DNA of 64,000 nt from Paragorgia papillata (taxonomy: Eukaryota; Cnidaria; Anthozoa; Scleralcyonacea; Coralliidae): positions 116,001-180,000 of the forward strand of contig JAWNZC010000029.1 in NCBI GenBank assembly GCA_035771165.1. Reading direction: 5' to 3'. The notes beneath the pieces are model-generated. The model made no database searches and was not told where the DNA came from. It worked only from the letters and a program-made list of their open reading frames with translations. This document shows positions 35,906-49,100 of this stretch, piece by piece. Made by a program: the position numbers and the translations under genes. How positions within the stretch are numbered: the stretch's first letter is position 1; every line of letters begins with the position of its first letter.

Positions 35906-38900
35906 TTGAAACGACAAAATAAAAAGTTGAAACGCCAAAATAAAAAGTTGAAACGACAAAATAAAAAGTTGAAACGACAAAATGATAAGTTGAAACGACA
36001 AAATAAAAAGTTGAAACGACAAAATAAAAAGTTGAAACGCCAAAATAAAAAGTTGAAACGACAAAATAAAAAGTTGAAACGCCAAAATAAAAAGTTGAAA
36101 CGACAAAATAAAAAGTTGAAACGACAAAATGATAAGTTGAAACGACAAAATAAAAAGTTGAAACGACAAAATAAAAAGTTGAAACGTGAAAATAAAAAGT
36201 TGAAACGACAAAGTGAAAACTTGAAACGCTAAAATAAAAAGTTGAAAAGTAAAATAAAAAGTTGAAACGACAAAATAAAAAGTTGAAACGCCAAAATAAA
36301 AAGTTGAAACGACAAAATAAAAAGTTGAAACGACAAAATGATAAGTGAAACGACAAAATAAAAAGTTGAAACGACAAAATAAAAAGTTGAAACGCCAAAA
36401 TGAAAAGTTGAAACGACAAAATAAAAAGTTGAAACGTCAAAATAAAAAGTTGAAACGCCAAAATAAAAAGTTGAAACGACAAAATGATAAGTTGAAACGA
36501 CAAAATAAAAAGTTGAAACTTCAAAATAAAAAGTTGAAACAACAAAATGATAAGTTGAAACGACAAAATAAAAAGTTGAAACGACAAAATGATAAGTTGA
36601 AACGACAAAATAAAAAGTTGAAACGACAAAATAAAAAGTTGAAAAGTAAAATAAAAAGTTGAAACGACAAAATAAAAAGTTGAAACGCCAAAATAAAAAG
36701 TTGAAACGACAAAATAAAAAGTTGAAACGACAAAATGATAAGTTGAAACGACAAAATAAAAAGTTGAAACGACAAAATAAAAAGTTGAAACGCCAAAATA
36801 AAAAGTTGAAACGACAAAATAAAAAGTTGAAACGCCAAAATAAAAAGTTGAAACGACAAAATAAAAAGTTGAAACGACAAAATGATAAGTTGAAACGACA
36901 AAATAAAAAGTTGAAACGACAAAATAAAAAGTTGAAACGTGAAAATAAAAAGTTGAAACGACAAAGTGAAAACTTGAAACGCTAAAATAAAAAGTTGAAA
37001 AGTAAAATAAAAAGTTGAAACGACAAAATAAAAAGTTGAAACGCCAAAATAAAAAGTTGAAACGTCAAAATAAAAAGTTGAAACGCTAAAATAAAAAGTT
37101 GAAACGACAAAATGATAAGTTGAAACGACAAAATAAAAAGTTGAAACTTCAAAATAAAAAGTTGAAACAACAAAATGATAAGTTGAAACGACAAAATAAA
37201 AAGTTGAAACGACAAAATGATAAGTTGAAACGACAAAATAAAAAGTTGAAACGACAAAATAAAAAGTTGAAAAGTAAAATAAAAAGTTGAAACGACAAAA
37301 TAAAAAGTTGAAACGCCAAAATAAAAAGTTGAAACGACAAAATAAAAAGTTGAAACGACAAAATGATAAGTTGAAACGACAAAATAAAAAGTTGAAACGA
37401 CAAAATAAAAAGTTGAAACGCCAAAATAAAAAGTTGAAACGACAAAATAAAAAGTTGAAACGACAAAATGATAAGTTGAAACGACAAAATAAAAAGTTGA
37501 AACGACAAAATAAAAAGTTGAAACGTGAAAATAAAAAGTTGAAACGACAAAGTGAAAACTTGAAACGCTAAAATAAAAAGTTGAAAAGTAAAATAAAAAG
37601 TTGAAACGACAAAATAAAAAGTTGAAACGCCAAAATAAAAAGTTGAAACGACAAAATAAAAAGTTGAAACGACAAAATGATAAGTTGAAACGACAAAATA
37701 AAAAGTTGAAACGACAAAATAAAAAGTTGAAACGACAAAGTGAAAACTTGAAACGCAAAAATAAAAAGTTGAAAAGTAAAATAAAAAGTTGAAACGACAA
37801 AATAAAAAGTTGAAACGCCAAAATGAAAAGTTGAAACGACAAAATAAAAAGTTGAAACGCCAAAATAAAAAGTTGAAACGCCAAAATAAAAAGTTGAAAC
37901 GACAAAATGATAAGTTGAAACGACAAAATAAAAAGTTGAAACTTCAAAATAAAAAGTTGAAACAACAAAATGATAAGTTGAAACGACAAAATAAAAAGTT
38001 GAAACGACAAATGAAAAGTTGAAACGTCAAAATAAAAAGTTGAAACGCCAAAATAAAAAGTTGAAACGACAAAATGATAAGTTGAAACGCCAAAATAAAA
38101 AGTTTAAACGACAAAATAAAAAGTTGAAACGACAAAGTGAAAACTTGAAACGCAAAAATAAAAAGTTGAAAAGTAAAATAAAAAGTTGAAACGACAAAAT
38201 AAAAAGTTGAAACGACAAAATGATAAGTTGAAACGACAAAATAAAAAGTTGAAACTTCAAAATAAAAAGTTGAAACAACAAAATGATAAGTTGAAACGAC
38301 AAAATAAAAAGTTGAAACGACAAAATGATAAGTTGAAACGACAAAATAAAAAGTTGAAACGACAAAATAAAAAGTTGAAACGCCAAAATAAAAAGTTGAA
38401 ACGACAAAATAAAAAGTTGAAACGACAAAATAAAAAGTTTAAACGACAAAATAAAAAGTTGAAACGACAAAGTGAAAACTTGAAACGCTAAAATAAAAAG
38501 TTGAAAAGTAAAATAAAAAGTTGAAACGACAAAATAAAAAGTTGAAACGCCAAAATAAAAAGTTGAAACGACAAAATAAAAAGTTGAAACGACAAAATGA
38601 TAAGTTGAAACGACAAAATAAAAAGTTGAAACGACAAAATAAAAGTTGAAACGCCAAAATGAAAAGTTGAAACGACAAAATAAAAAGTTGAAACGTCAAA
38701 ATAAAAAGTTGAAACGCCAAAATAAAAAGTTGAAACGACAAAATGATAAGTTGAAACGACAAAATAAAAAGTTGAAACTTCAAAATAAAAAGTTGAAACA
38801 ACAAAATGATAAGTTGAAACGACAAAATAAAAAGTTGAAACGACAAAATGATAAGTTGAAACGACAAAATAAAAAGTTGAAACGACAAAATAAAAAGTTG

Positions 38901-39244
38901 AAAAGTAAAATAAAAAGTTGAAACGACAAAATAAAAAGTTGAAACGCCAAAATAAAAAGTTGAAACGACAAAATAAAAAGTTGAAACGACAAAATGATAA
39001 GTTGAAACGACAAAATAAAAAGTTGAAACGACAAAATAAAAAGTTGAAACGCCAAAATAAAAAGTTGAAACGACAAAATAAAAAGTTGAAACGCCAAAAT
39101 AAAAAGTTGAAACGACAAAATAAAAAGTTGAAACGACAAAATGATAAGTTGAAACGACAAAATAAAAAGTTGAAACGACAAAATAAAAAGTTGAAACGTG
39201 AAAATAAAAAGTTGAAACGACAAAGTGAAAACTTGAAACGCTAA
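35906..39244 (+). repeat. Higher-order repeat of about 753 bp with derivatives
   Basis: The same 108-codon variant string starts at 35906, 36659 and 38918, offsets 753 and 2,259 (three times 753). A shortened copy starts at 37287. All end in the unit with CGCTAAAATAAAAAG. Confidence 0.8.
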
Positions 39245-39722
39245 AATAAAAAGTTGAAAAGTAAAATAAAAAGTTGAAACGACAAAATAAAAAGTTGAAA
39301 CGCCAAAATAAAAAGTTGAAACGACAAAATAAAAAGTTGAAACGACAAAATGATAAGTTGAAACGACAAAATAAAAAGTTGAAACGACAAAATAAAAAGT
39401 TGAAACGCCAAAATGAAAAGTTGAAACGACAAAATAAAAAGTTGAAACGTCAAAATAAAAAGTTGAAACGCCAAAATAAAAAGTTGAAACGACAAAATGA
39501 TAAGTTGAAACGACAAAATAAAAAGTTGAAACTTCAAAATAAAAAGTTGAAACAACAAAATGATAAGTTGAAACGACAAAATAAAAAGTTGAAACGACAA
39601 AATGATAAGTTGAAACGACAAAATAAAAAGTTGAAACGACAAAATAAAAAGTTGAAACAACAAAATAAAAAGTTGAAACGCCAAAATAAAAAGTTGAAAC
39701 GACAAAATGAAAAGTTGAAACG

Positions 39723-42700
39723 TCAAAATAAAAAGTTGAAACGACAAAATAAAAAGTTGAAACGACAAAGTGAAAACTTGAAACGCAAAAATAAAAAGTT
39801 GAAAAGTAAAATAAAAAGTTGAAACGACAAAATAAAAAGTTGAAACGCCAAAATAAAAAGTTGAAACGCCAAAATAAAAAGTTGAAACGACAAAATGATA
39901 AGTTGAAACGCCAAAATAAAATGTTGAAACGACGAAATAAAACGTTGAAACGACAAAATAAAAAGTTGAAACAACAAAATAAAAAGTTGAAACGCCAAAA
40001 TAAAAAGTTGAAACGACAAAATAAAAAGTTGAAACTTCAAAATAAAAAGTTGAAACAACAAAATGATAAGTTGAAACGACAAAATGAAAAGTTGAAACGT
40101 CAAAATAAAAAGTTGAAATGACAAAATAAAAAGTTGAAACGACAAAGTGAAAACTTGAAACGCAAAAATAAAAAGTTGAAAAGTAAAATAAAAAGTTGAA
40201 ACGACAAAATAAAAAGTTGAAACGCGCCAAAATGAAAAGTTGAAACGACAAAATAAAAAGTTGAAACGCCAAAATAAAAAGTTGAAACGACAAAATAAAA
40301 AGTTGAAACGCCAAAATGAAAAGTTGAAACGACAAAATAATAAGTGAAACGCCAAAATGAAAAGTTGAAACGACAAAATAAAAAGTTGAAACGCCAAAAT
40401 AAAAAGTTGAAACGCCAAAATAAAAAGTTGAAACGACAAAATAAAAAGTTGAAACGACAAAATAAAAAGTTGAAACGACAAATGAAAAGTTGAAACGTCA
40501 AAATAAAAAGTTGAAACGCCAAAATAAAATGTTGAAAAGTAAAACAAAAAGTTGAAACGACAAAATAAAAAGTTGAAACGACAAAATAAAAGGTTGAAAC
40601 GACAAATGAAAAGTTGAAACGTCAAAATAAAAAGTTGAAACGCCAAAATAAAAAGTTGAAACGACAAAATGAAGAGTTGAACGACAAAATAAAAAGTTGA
40701 AACTTCAAAATAAAAAGTTGAAACAACAAAATGATAAGTTGAAACGACAAAATGAAAAGTTGAAACGTCAAAATAAAAAGTTGAAACGACAAAATAAAAA
40801 GTTGAAACGACAAAGTGAAAACTTGAAACGCAAAAATAAAAAGTTGAAAAGTAAAATAAAAAGTTGAAACGACAAAATAAAAAGTTGAAACGACAAAGTG
40901 AAAACTTGAATCGCAAAAATAAAAAGTTGAAAAGTAAAATAAAAAGTTGAAACGACAAAATAAAAAGTTGAAACGCCAAAATAAAAAGTTGAAACGACAA
41001 AATAAAAAGTTGAAACGACAAATGAAAAGTTGAAACGTCAAAATAAAAAGTTGAAACGACAAAATAAAAAGTTGAAACGACAAAATAGAAAGTTGAAACA
41101 ACAAAATAAAAAGATGAAACGCCAAAATAAAAAGTTGAAACGACAAAATAAAAAGTTGAAACGCCAAAATAAAAAGTGAAACGACAAAATGAAAAGTTGA
41201 AACGTCAAAATAAAAAGTTGAAACGACAAAATAAAAAGTTGAAACGACAAAATAAAAAGTTGAAACAACAAAATAAAAAGATGAAACGCCAAAATAAAAA
41301 GTTGAAACGACAAAATAAAAAGTTGAAACTTCAAAATAAAAAGTTGAAACAACAAAATGATAAGTTGAAACGACAAAATGAAAAGTTGAAACGTCAAAAT
41401 AAAAAGTTGAAACGACAAAATAAAAAGTTGAAACGACAAAGTGAAAACTTGAAACGCAAAAATAAAAAGTTGAAAAGTAAAATAAAAAGTTGAAACGACA
41501 AAATAAAAAGTTGAAACGACAAAGTGAAAACTTGAATCGCAAAAATAAAAAGTTGAAAAGTAAAATAAAAAGTTGAAACGACAAAATAAAAAGTTGAAAC
41601 GCCAAAATAAAAAGTTGAAACGACAAAATAAAAAGTTGAAACGACAAATGAAAAGTTGAAACGTCAAAATAAAAAGTTCAAACGACAAATGAAAAGGTTG
41701 AAACGACAAATGAAAAGTTGAAACGTCAAAATAAAAAGATGAAACGCCAAAATAAAAAGTTGAACCGACAAAATAAAAAGTTGAAACGCCAAAATAAAAA
41801 GTTGAAACGACAAAATGAAAAGTTGAAACGTCAAAATAAAAAGTTGAAACGACAAAATAAAAAGTTGAAACGACAAAATAAAAAGTTGAAACAACAAAAT
41901 AAAAAGATGAAACAACAAAATAAAAAGATGAAACGACAAAATAAAATGTTGAAACGACGAAATAAAATGTTGAAACTTCAAAATAAAAAGTTGAAACAAC
42001 AAAATGATAAGTTGAAACGACAAAATGAAAAGTTGAAACGTCAAAATAAAAAGTTGAAACGACAAAATAAAAAGTTGAAACGACAAAGTGAAAACTTGAA
42101 ACGCAAAAATAAAAAGTTGAAAAGTAAAATAAAAAGTTGAAACGACAAAATAAAAAGTTGAAACGCCAAAATAAAAAGTTGAAACGCCAAAATAAAAAGT
42201 TGAAACGACAAAATGATAAGTTGAAACGCCAAAATAAAATGTTGAAACGACGAAATAAAACGTTGAAACGACAAAATAAAAAGTTGAAACAACAAAATAA
42301 AAAGTTGAAACGCCAAAATAAAAAGTTGAAACGACAAAATAAAAAGTTGAAACTTCAAAATAAAAAGTTGAAACAACAAAATGATAAGTTGAAACGACAA
42401 AATGAAAAGTTGAAACGTCAAAATAAAAAGTTGAAATGACAAAATAAAAAGTTGAAACGACAAAGTGAAAACTTGAAACGCAAAAATAAAAAGTTGAAAA
42501 GTAAAATAAAAAGTTGAAACGACAAAATAAAAAGTTGAAACGCGCCAAAATGAAAAGTTGAAACGACAAAATAAAAAGTTGAAACGCCAAAATAAAAAGT
42601 TGAAACGACAAAATAAAAAGTTGAAACGCCAAAATGAAAAGTTGAAACCACAAAATAATAAGTGAAACGCCAAAATGAAAAGTTGAAACGACAAAATAAA

Positions 42701-43339
42701 AAGTTGAAACGCCAAAATAAAAAGTTGAAACGCCAAAATAAAAAGTTGAAACGACAAAATAAAAAGTTGAAACGACAAAATAAAAAGTTGAAACGACAAA
42801 TGAAAAGTTGAAACGTCAAAATAAAAAGTTGAAACGCCAAAATAAAATGTTGAAAAGTAAAACAAAAAGTTGAAACGACAAAATAAAAAGTTGAAACGAC
42901 AAAATAAAAGGTTGAAACGACAAATGAAAAGTTGAAACGTCAAAATAAAAAGTTGAAACGCCAAAATAAAAAGTTGAAACGACAAAATGAAGAGTTGAAC
43001 GACAAAATAAAAAGTTGAAACTTCAAAATAAAAAGTTGAAACAACAAAATGATAAGTTGAAACGACAAAATGAAAAGTTGAAACGTCAAAATAAAAAGTT
43101 GAAACGACAAAATAAAAAGTTGAAACGACAAAGTGAAAACTTGAAACGCAAAAATAAAAAGTTGAAAAGTAAAATAAAAAGTTGAAACGACAAAATAAAA
43201 AGTTGAAACGACAAAGTGAAAACTTGAATCGCAAAAATAAAAAGTTGAAAAGTAAAATAAAAAGTTGAAACGACAAAATAAAAAGTTGAAACGCCAAAAT
43301 AAAAAGTTGAAACGACAAAATAAAAAGTTGAAACGACAA
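39723..43339 (+). repeat. Higher-order repeat, offset 2,318 bp
   Basis: About 1.3 kb at 39723-41021 recurs at 42041-43339. It keeps rare markers such as AACGCGCCAAAATG (about 40224 and 42541), AATAATAAGTGAAACG (about 40337 and 42655) and AATGAAGAGTTGAACG (about 40670 and 42987). Confidence 0.85.
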
Positions 43340-44017
43340 ATGAAAAGTTGAAACGTCAAAATAAAAAGTGAAACGCCAAAATAAAAAGTTGAAACGACAA
43401 AATGATAAGTTGAAACGCCAAAATTAAAAGTTGAAACGACGAAATAAAACGTTGAAACGACAAAATAAAAAGTTGAAACAACAAAATAAAAAGTTGAAAC
43501 GCCAAAATAAAAAGTTGAAACGACAAAATAAAAAGTTGAAACGTCAAAATAAAAAGTTGAAACGTGAAAATAAAAAGTTGAAACGCAAAAATAAAAAGTT
43601 GAAATGTAAAATAAAAAGTTGAAAAGTAAAATAAAAAGTTGAAACGACAAAATAAAAAGTTGAAACGCCAAAATAAAAAGTTGAAACGACAAAATAAAAA
43701 GTTGAAACGACAAAATAAAAAGTTGAAACGACAAATGAAAAGTTGAAACGTCAAAATAAAAAGTTGAAACGCCAAAATAAAAAGTTGAAACGACAAAGTG
43801 AAAACTTGAAACGCAAAAATAAAAAGTTGAAAAGTAAAATAAAAAGTTGAAACGCCAAAATAAAAAGTTGAAACGACAAAATAAAAAGTTGAAACGACAA
43901 AATAAAAAGTTGAAACGACAAAATAAAAAGTTGAAACGACAAAATAAAAAGTTCAAACGACAAAATAAAAAGTTGAAACGACAAAATAAAAAGTTGAAAC
44001 GTGAAAATAAAAAGTTG

Positions 44018-44050
44018 AAAAGTAAAATATTATTATTTTGACGTTTCAAC
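44018..44050. other. Inversion junction of the satellite
   Basis: At about 44030-44037 the last plus-oriented unit (GTTGAAAAGTAAAAT) passes through ATTATTATTTTG into the first inverted unit (GACGTTTCAAC). The spacer is only a few bases of ATT repeat, with no foreign sequence. Confidence 0.95.
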
Positions 44051-44246
44051 TTTTTATTTTGGCGTTTCAACTTTTTATTTTGTCGTTTCAACTTTTTATT
44101 TTGGCGTTTCAACTTTTTATTTTGTCGTTTCAACTTTTTATTTTGGCGTTTCAACTTTTTATTTTGTCGTTTCAACTTTTTATTTTGGCGTTTCAACTTT
44201 TTATTTTACTTTTCAACTTTTTATTTTTGCGTTTCAAGTTTTCACT

Positions 44247-47200
44247 TTGTCGTTTCAACTTTTTATTTTCACGTTTCAACTTTTTATTTTACTTTTCAAC
44301 TTTTTATTTTTGCGTTTCAAGTTTTCACTTTGTCGTTTCAACTTTTTATTTTCACGTTTCAACTTTTTATTTTACTTTTCAACTTTTTATTTTTGCGTTT
44401 CAAGTTTTCACTTTGTCGTTTCAACTTTTTATTTTCACGTTTCAACTTTTTATTTTGACGTTTCAACTTTTTATTTTGTCGTTTCAAATTTTCACTTTGT
44501 CGTTTCAACTTTTTATTTTCACGTTTCAACTTTTTCTTTTACTTTTCAACTTTTTATTTTTGCGTTTCAAGTTTTCACTTTGTCGTTTCAACTTTTTATT
44601 TTCACGTTTCAACTTTTTATTTTACTTTTCAACTTTTTATTTTTGCGTTTCAAGTTTTCACTTTGGCGTTTCAACTTTTTATTTTACTTTTCAACTTTTT
44701 ATTTTCACGTTTCAACTTTTTATTTTGTCGTTTCAACTTTTTATTTTGTCGTTTGAACTTTTTATTTTGTCGTTTCAACTTTTTATTTTGTCGTTTCAAC
44801 TTTTTATTTTGGCGTTTCAACTTTTTATTTTGTCGTTTCAACTTTTTATTTTGGCGTTTCAACTTTTTATTTTACTTTTCAACTTTTTATTTTTGCGTTT
44901 CAAGTTTTCACTTTGTCGTTTCAACTTTTTATTTTCACGTTTCAACTTTTTATTTTACTTTTCAACTTTTTATTTTTGCGTTTCAAGTTTTCACTTTGTC
45001 GTTTCAACTTTTTATTTTCATGTTTCAACTTTTTATTTTGACGTTTCAACTTTTTATTTTGTCGTTTCAACTTATCATTTTGTCGTTTCAACTTTTTATT
45101 TTGGCGTTTCAACTTTTTATTTTGGCGTTTCAACTTTTTATTTTGTCGTTTCAACTTTTTATTTTGTCGTTTCAACTTTTTATTTTGTCGTTTCAACTTT
45201 TTATTTTGGCGTTTCAACTTTTTATTTTACTTTTCAACTTTTTATTTTTGCGTTTCAAGTTTTCACTTTGTCGTTTCAACTTTTTATTTTCACGTTTCAA
45301 GTTTTTATTTTGACGTTTCAACTTTTTATTTTGTCGTTTCAACTTATCATTTTGTCGTTTCAACTTTTTATTTTGGCGTTTCAACTTTTTATTTTGGGGT
45401 TTCAACTTTTTATTTTGTCGTTTCAACTTTTTATTTTGTCGTTTCAACTTTTTATTTTGTCGTTTCAACTTTTTATTTTGTCGTTTCAACTTTTTATTTT
45501 GGCGTTTCAACTTTTTATTTTACTTTTCAACTTTTTATTTTTGCGTTTCAAGTTTTCACTTTGTCGTTTCAACTTTTTGTTTTCACGTTTCAAGTTTTTA
45601 TTTTGACGTTTCAACTTTTTATTTTGTCGTTTCAACTTATCATTTTGTCGTTTCAACTTTTTATTTTGGCGTTTCAACTTTTTATTTTGGCGTTTCAACT
45701 TTTTATTTTGTCGTTTCAACTTTTTATTTTGTCGTTTCAACTTTTTATTTTGTCGTTTCAACTTTTTATTTTACTTTTCAACTTTTTATTTTTGCGTTTC
45801 AAGTTTTCACTTTGTCGTTTCAACTTTTTATTTTCACGTTTCAACTTTTTATTTTACTTTTCAACTTTTTATTTTTGCGTTTCAAGTTTTCACTTTGTCG
45901 TTTCAACTTTTTATTTTGTCGTTTGAACTTTTTATTTTGTCGTTTCAACTTTTTATTTTGTCGTTTCAACTTTTAATTTTGGCGTTTCAACTTTTTATTT
46001 TGTCTTTTCAACTTTTTATTTTGGCGTTTCAACTTTTTATTTTACTTTTCAACTTTTTATTTTTGCGTTTCAAGTTTTCACTTTGTCGTTTCAACTTTTT
46101 ATTTTCACGTTTCAACTTTTTATTTTACTTTTCAACTTTTTATTTTTGCGTCTCAAGTTTTCACTTTGTCGTTTCAACTTTTTATTTTCACGTTTCAACT
46201 TTTTATTTTGACGTTTCAACTTTTTATTTTGTCGTTTCAACTTCTCATTTTGTCGTTTCAACTTTTTATTTTGGCGTTTCAACTTTTTATTTTGTCGTTT
46301 CAACTTTTTATTTTGTCGTTTCAACTTTTTATTTTGTCGTTTCAAGTTTTCACTTTGTCGTTTCAACTTTTAATTTTGTCGTTTCAACTTTTTATTTTGA
46401 CGTTTCAACTTTTCATTTTGTTGTTTCAACTTTTTATTTTGAAGTTTCAACTTTTTATTTTGTCGTTTAAACTTTTTATTTTGGCGTTTCAACTTATCAT
46501 TTTGTCGTTTCAACTTTTTATTTTGGCGTTTCAACTTTTTATTTTGACGTTTCAACTTTTCATTTGTCGTTTCAACTTTTTATTTTGTCGTTTCTACTTT
46601 TTATTTTCACGTTTCAACTTTTTATTTTGACGTTTCAACTTTTTATTTTTTCGTTTCAACTTATCATTTTGTCGTTTCAACTTTTTATTTTGTCGTTTCA
46701 ACTTTTTATTTTACTTTTCAACTTTTTATTTTTGCGTTTCAAGTTTTCACTTTGTCGTTTCAACTTTTTATTTTCACGTTTCAACTTTTTATTTTACTTT
46801 TCAACTTTTTATTTTTGCGTTTCAAGTTTTCACTTTGTCGTTTCAACTTTTTATTTTCACGTTTCAACTTTTTATTTTGACGTTTCAACTTTTTATTTTG
46901 TCGTTTCAAATTTTCACTTTGTCGTTTCAACTTTTTATTTTCACGTTTCAACTTTTTCTTTTACTTTTCAACTTTTTATTTTTGCGTTTCAAGTTTTCAC
47001 TTTGTCGTTTCAACTTTTTATTTTCACGTTTCAACTTTTTATTTTACTTTTCAACTTTTTATTTTTGCGTTTCAAGTTTTCACTTTGGCGTTTCAACTTT
47101 TTATTTTACTTTTCAACTTTTTATTTTCACGTTTCAACTTTTTATTTTGTCGTTTCAACTTTTTATTTTGTCGTTTGAACTTTTTATTTTGTCGTTTCAA

Positions 47201-49100
47201 CTTTTTATTTTGTCGTTTCAACTTTTTATTTTGGCGTTTCAACTTTTTATTTTGTCGTTTCAACTTTTTATTTTGGCGTTTCAACTTTTTATTTTACTTT
47301 TCAACTTTTTATTTTTGCGTTTCAAGTTTTCACTTTGTCGTTTCAACTTTTTATTTTCACGTTTCAACTTTTTATTTTACTTTTCAACTTTTTATTTTTG
47401 CGTTTCAAGTTTTCACTTTGTCGTTTCAACTTTTTATTTTCATGTTTCAACTTTTTATTTTGACGTTTCAACTTTTTATTTTGTCGTTTCAACTTATCAT
47501 TTTGTCGTTTCAACTTTTTATTTTGGCGTTTCAACTTTTTATTTTGGCGTTTCAACTTTTTATTTTGTCGTTTCAACTTTTTATTTTGTCGTTTCAACTT
47601 TTTATTTTGTCGTTTCAACTTTTTATTTTGGCGTTTCAACTTTTTATTTTACTTTTCAACTTTTTATTTTTGCGTTTCAAGTTTTCACTTTGTCGTTTCA
47701 ACTTTTTATTTTCACGTTTCAAGTTTTTATTTTGACGTTTCAACTTTTTATTTTGTCGTTTCAACTTATCATTTTGTCGTTTCAACTTTTTATTTTGGCG
47801 TTTCAACTTTTTATTTTGGGGTTTCAACTTTTTATTTTGTCGTTTCAACTTTTTATTTTGTCGTTTCAACTTTTTATTTTGTCGTTTCAACTTTTTATTT
47901 TGTCGTTTCAACTTTTTATTTTGGCGTTTCAACTTTTTATTTTACTTTTCAACTTTTTATTTTTGCGTTTCAAGTTTTCACTTTGTCGTTTCAACTTTTT
48001 GTTTTCACGTTTCAAGTTTTTATTTTGACGTTTCAACTTTTTATTTTGTCGTTTCAACTTATCATTTTGTCGTTTCAACTTTTTATTTTGGCGTTTCAAC
48101 TTTTTATTTTGGCGTTTCAACTTTTTATTTTGTCGTTTCAACTTTTTATTTTGTCGTTTCAACTTTTTATTTTGTCGTTTCAACTTTTTATTTTACTTTT
48201 CAACTTTTTATTTTTGCGTTTCAAGTTTTCACTTTGTCGTTTCAACTTTTTATTTTCACGTTTCAACTTTTTATTTTACTTTTCAACTTTTTATTTTTGC
48301 GTTTCAAGTTTTCACTTTGTCGTTTCAACTTTTTATTTTGTCGTTTGAACTTTTTATTTTGTCGTTTCAACTTTTTATTTTGTCGTTTCAACTTTTAATT
48401 TTGGCGTTTCAACTTTTTATTTTGTCTTTTCAACTTTTTATTTTGGCGTTTCAACTTTTTATTTTACTTTTCAACTTTTTATTTTTGCGTTTCAAGTTTT
48501 CACTTTGTCGTTTCAACTTTTTATTTTCACGTTTCAACTTTTTATTTTACTTTTCAACTTTTTATTTTTGCGTCTCAAGTTTTCACTTTGTCGTTTCAAC
48601 TTTTTATTTTCACGTTTCAACTTTTTATTTTGACGTTTCAACTTTTTATTTTGTCGTTTCAACTTCTCATTTTGTCGTTTCAACTTTTTATTTTGGCGTT
48701 TCAACTTTTTATTTTGTCGTTTCAACTTTTTATTTTGTCGTTTCAACTTTTTATTTTGTCGTTTCAAGTTTTCACTTTGTCGTTTCAACTTTTAATTTTG
48801 TCGTTTCAACTTTTTATTTTGACGTTTCAACTTTTCATTTTGTTGTTTCAACTTTTTATTTTGAAGTTTCAACTTTTTATTTTGTCGTTTAAACTTTTTA
48901 TTTTGGCGTTTCAACTTATCATTTTGTCGTTTCAACTTTTTATTTTGGCGTTTCAACTTTTTATTTTGACGTTTCAACTTTTCATTTGTCGTTTCAACTT
49001 TTTATTTTGTCGTTTCTACTTTTTATTTTCACGTTTCAACTTTTTATTTTGACGTTTCAACTTTTTATTTTTTCGTTTCAACTTATCATTTTGTCGTTTC
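44247..49100 (-). repeat. Tandem duplication of 2,422 bp in right arm
   Basis: The blocks 44247-46668 and 46669-49090 carry the same variants in the same order, including single markers CACGTTTCAACTTTTTCTTTT (broken by one base change), TTGGGGTTTCAAC (about 45395 and 47817) and GCGTCTCAAG (about 46149 and 48571). I saw no difference apart from about two positions (TTGGCG against TTGGGG types need checking). Confidence 0.85.

Larger units (their letters stand above)
21372..44036 (+). repeat. 21-bp satellite array, left arm (A-rich on plus strand)
   Basis: About 1,080 tandem monomers follow A4-T-A5-G-TT-G-A3-CG-(A/C/T)-C, 21 bp, with 13 A per monomer. Variation is concentrated at few sites: bases 6-8 (AAA, GAT or GAA) and the base after CG (A, C or T). 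Other variants include AAAGTGAAAACTTGAAACGC and, as 20-bp short forms, units ending TTGAAAAGT or starting CAAATG. No unique sequence interrupts the array. The one plus-strand open phase reads (NKKLKRQ)n and all three minus-strand phases are open, so long frames exist without being genes. It resembles centromeric or heterochromatic satellites in organisation, but I do not recognise the monomer. Confidence 0.97.

Noticed and set aside
34836..35909. Plus-strand frame of 357 codons with a (NKKLKRQ)n heptad, looking like a coiled coil
   Set aside because: 21 bp gives seven codons automatically, so a heptad appears without selection. Frame 'starts' are TTG codons within the repeat and stops come at 20-bp units. 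Variation affects codon positions without preference for silent sites.
43000..45000. Inversion explained as a fold-back read artefact
   Set aside because: Not excluded, but less likely as the only cause. Units next to the junction do not mirror each other: the left arm nearest the centre matches 44.7-44.9 kb instead, and the arms have different higher-order repeats.
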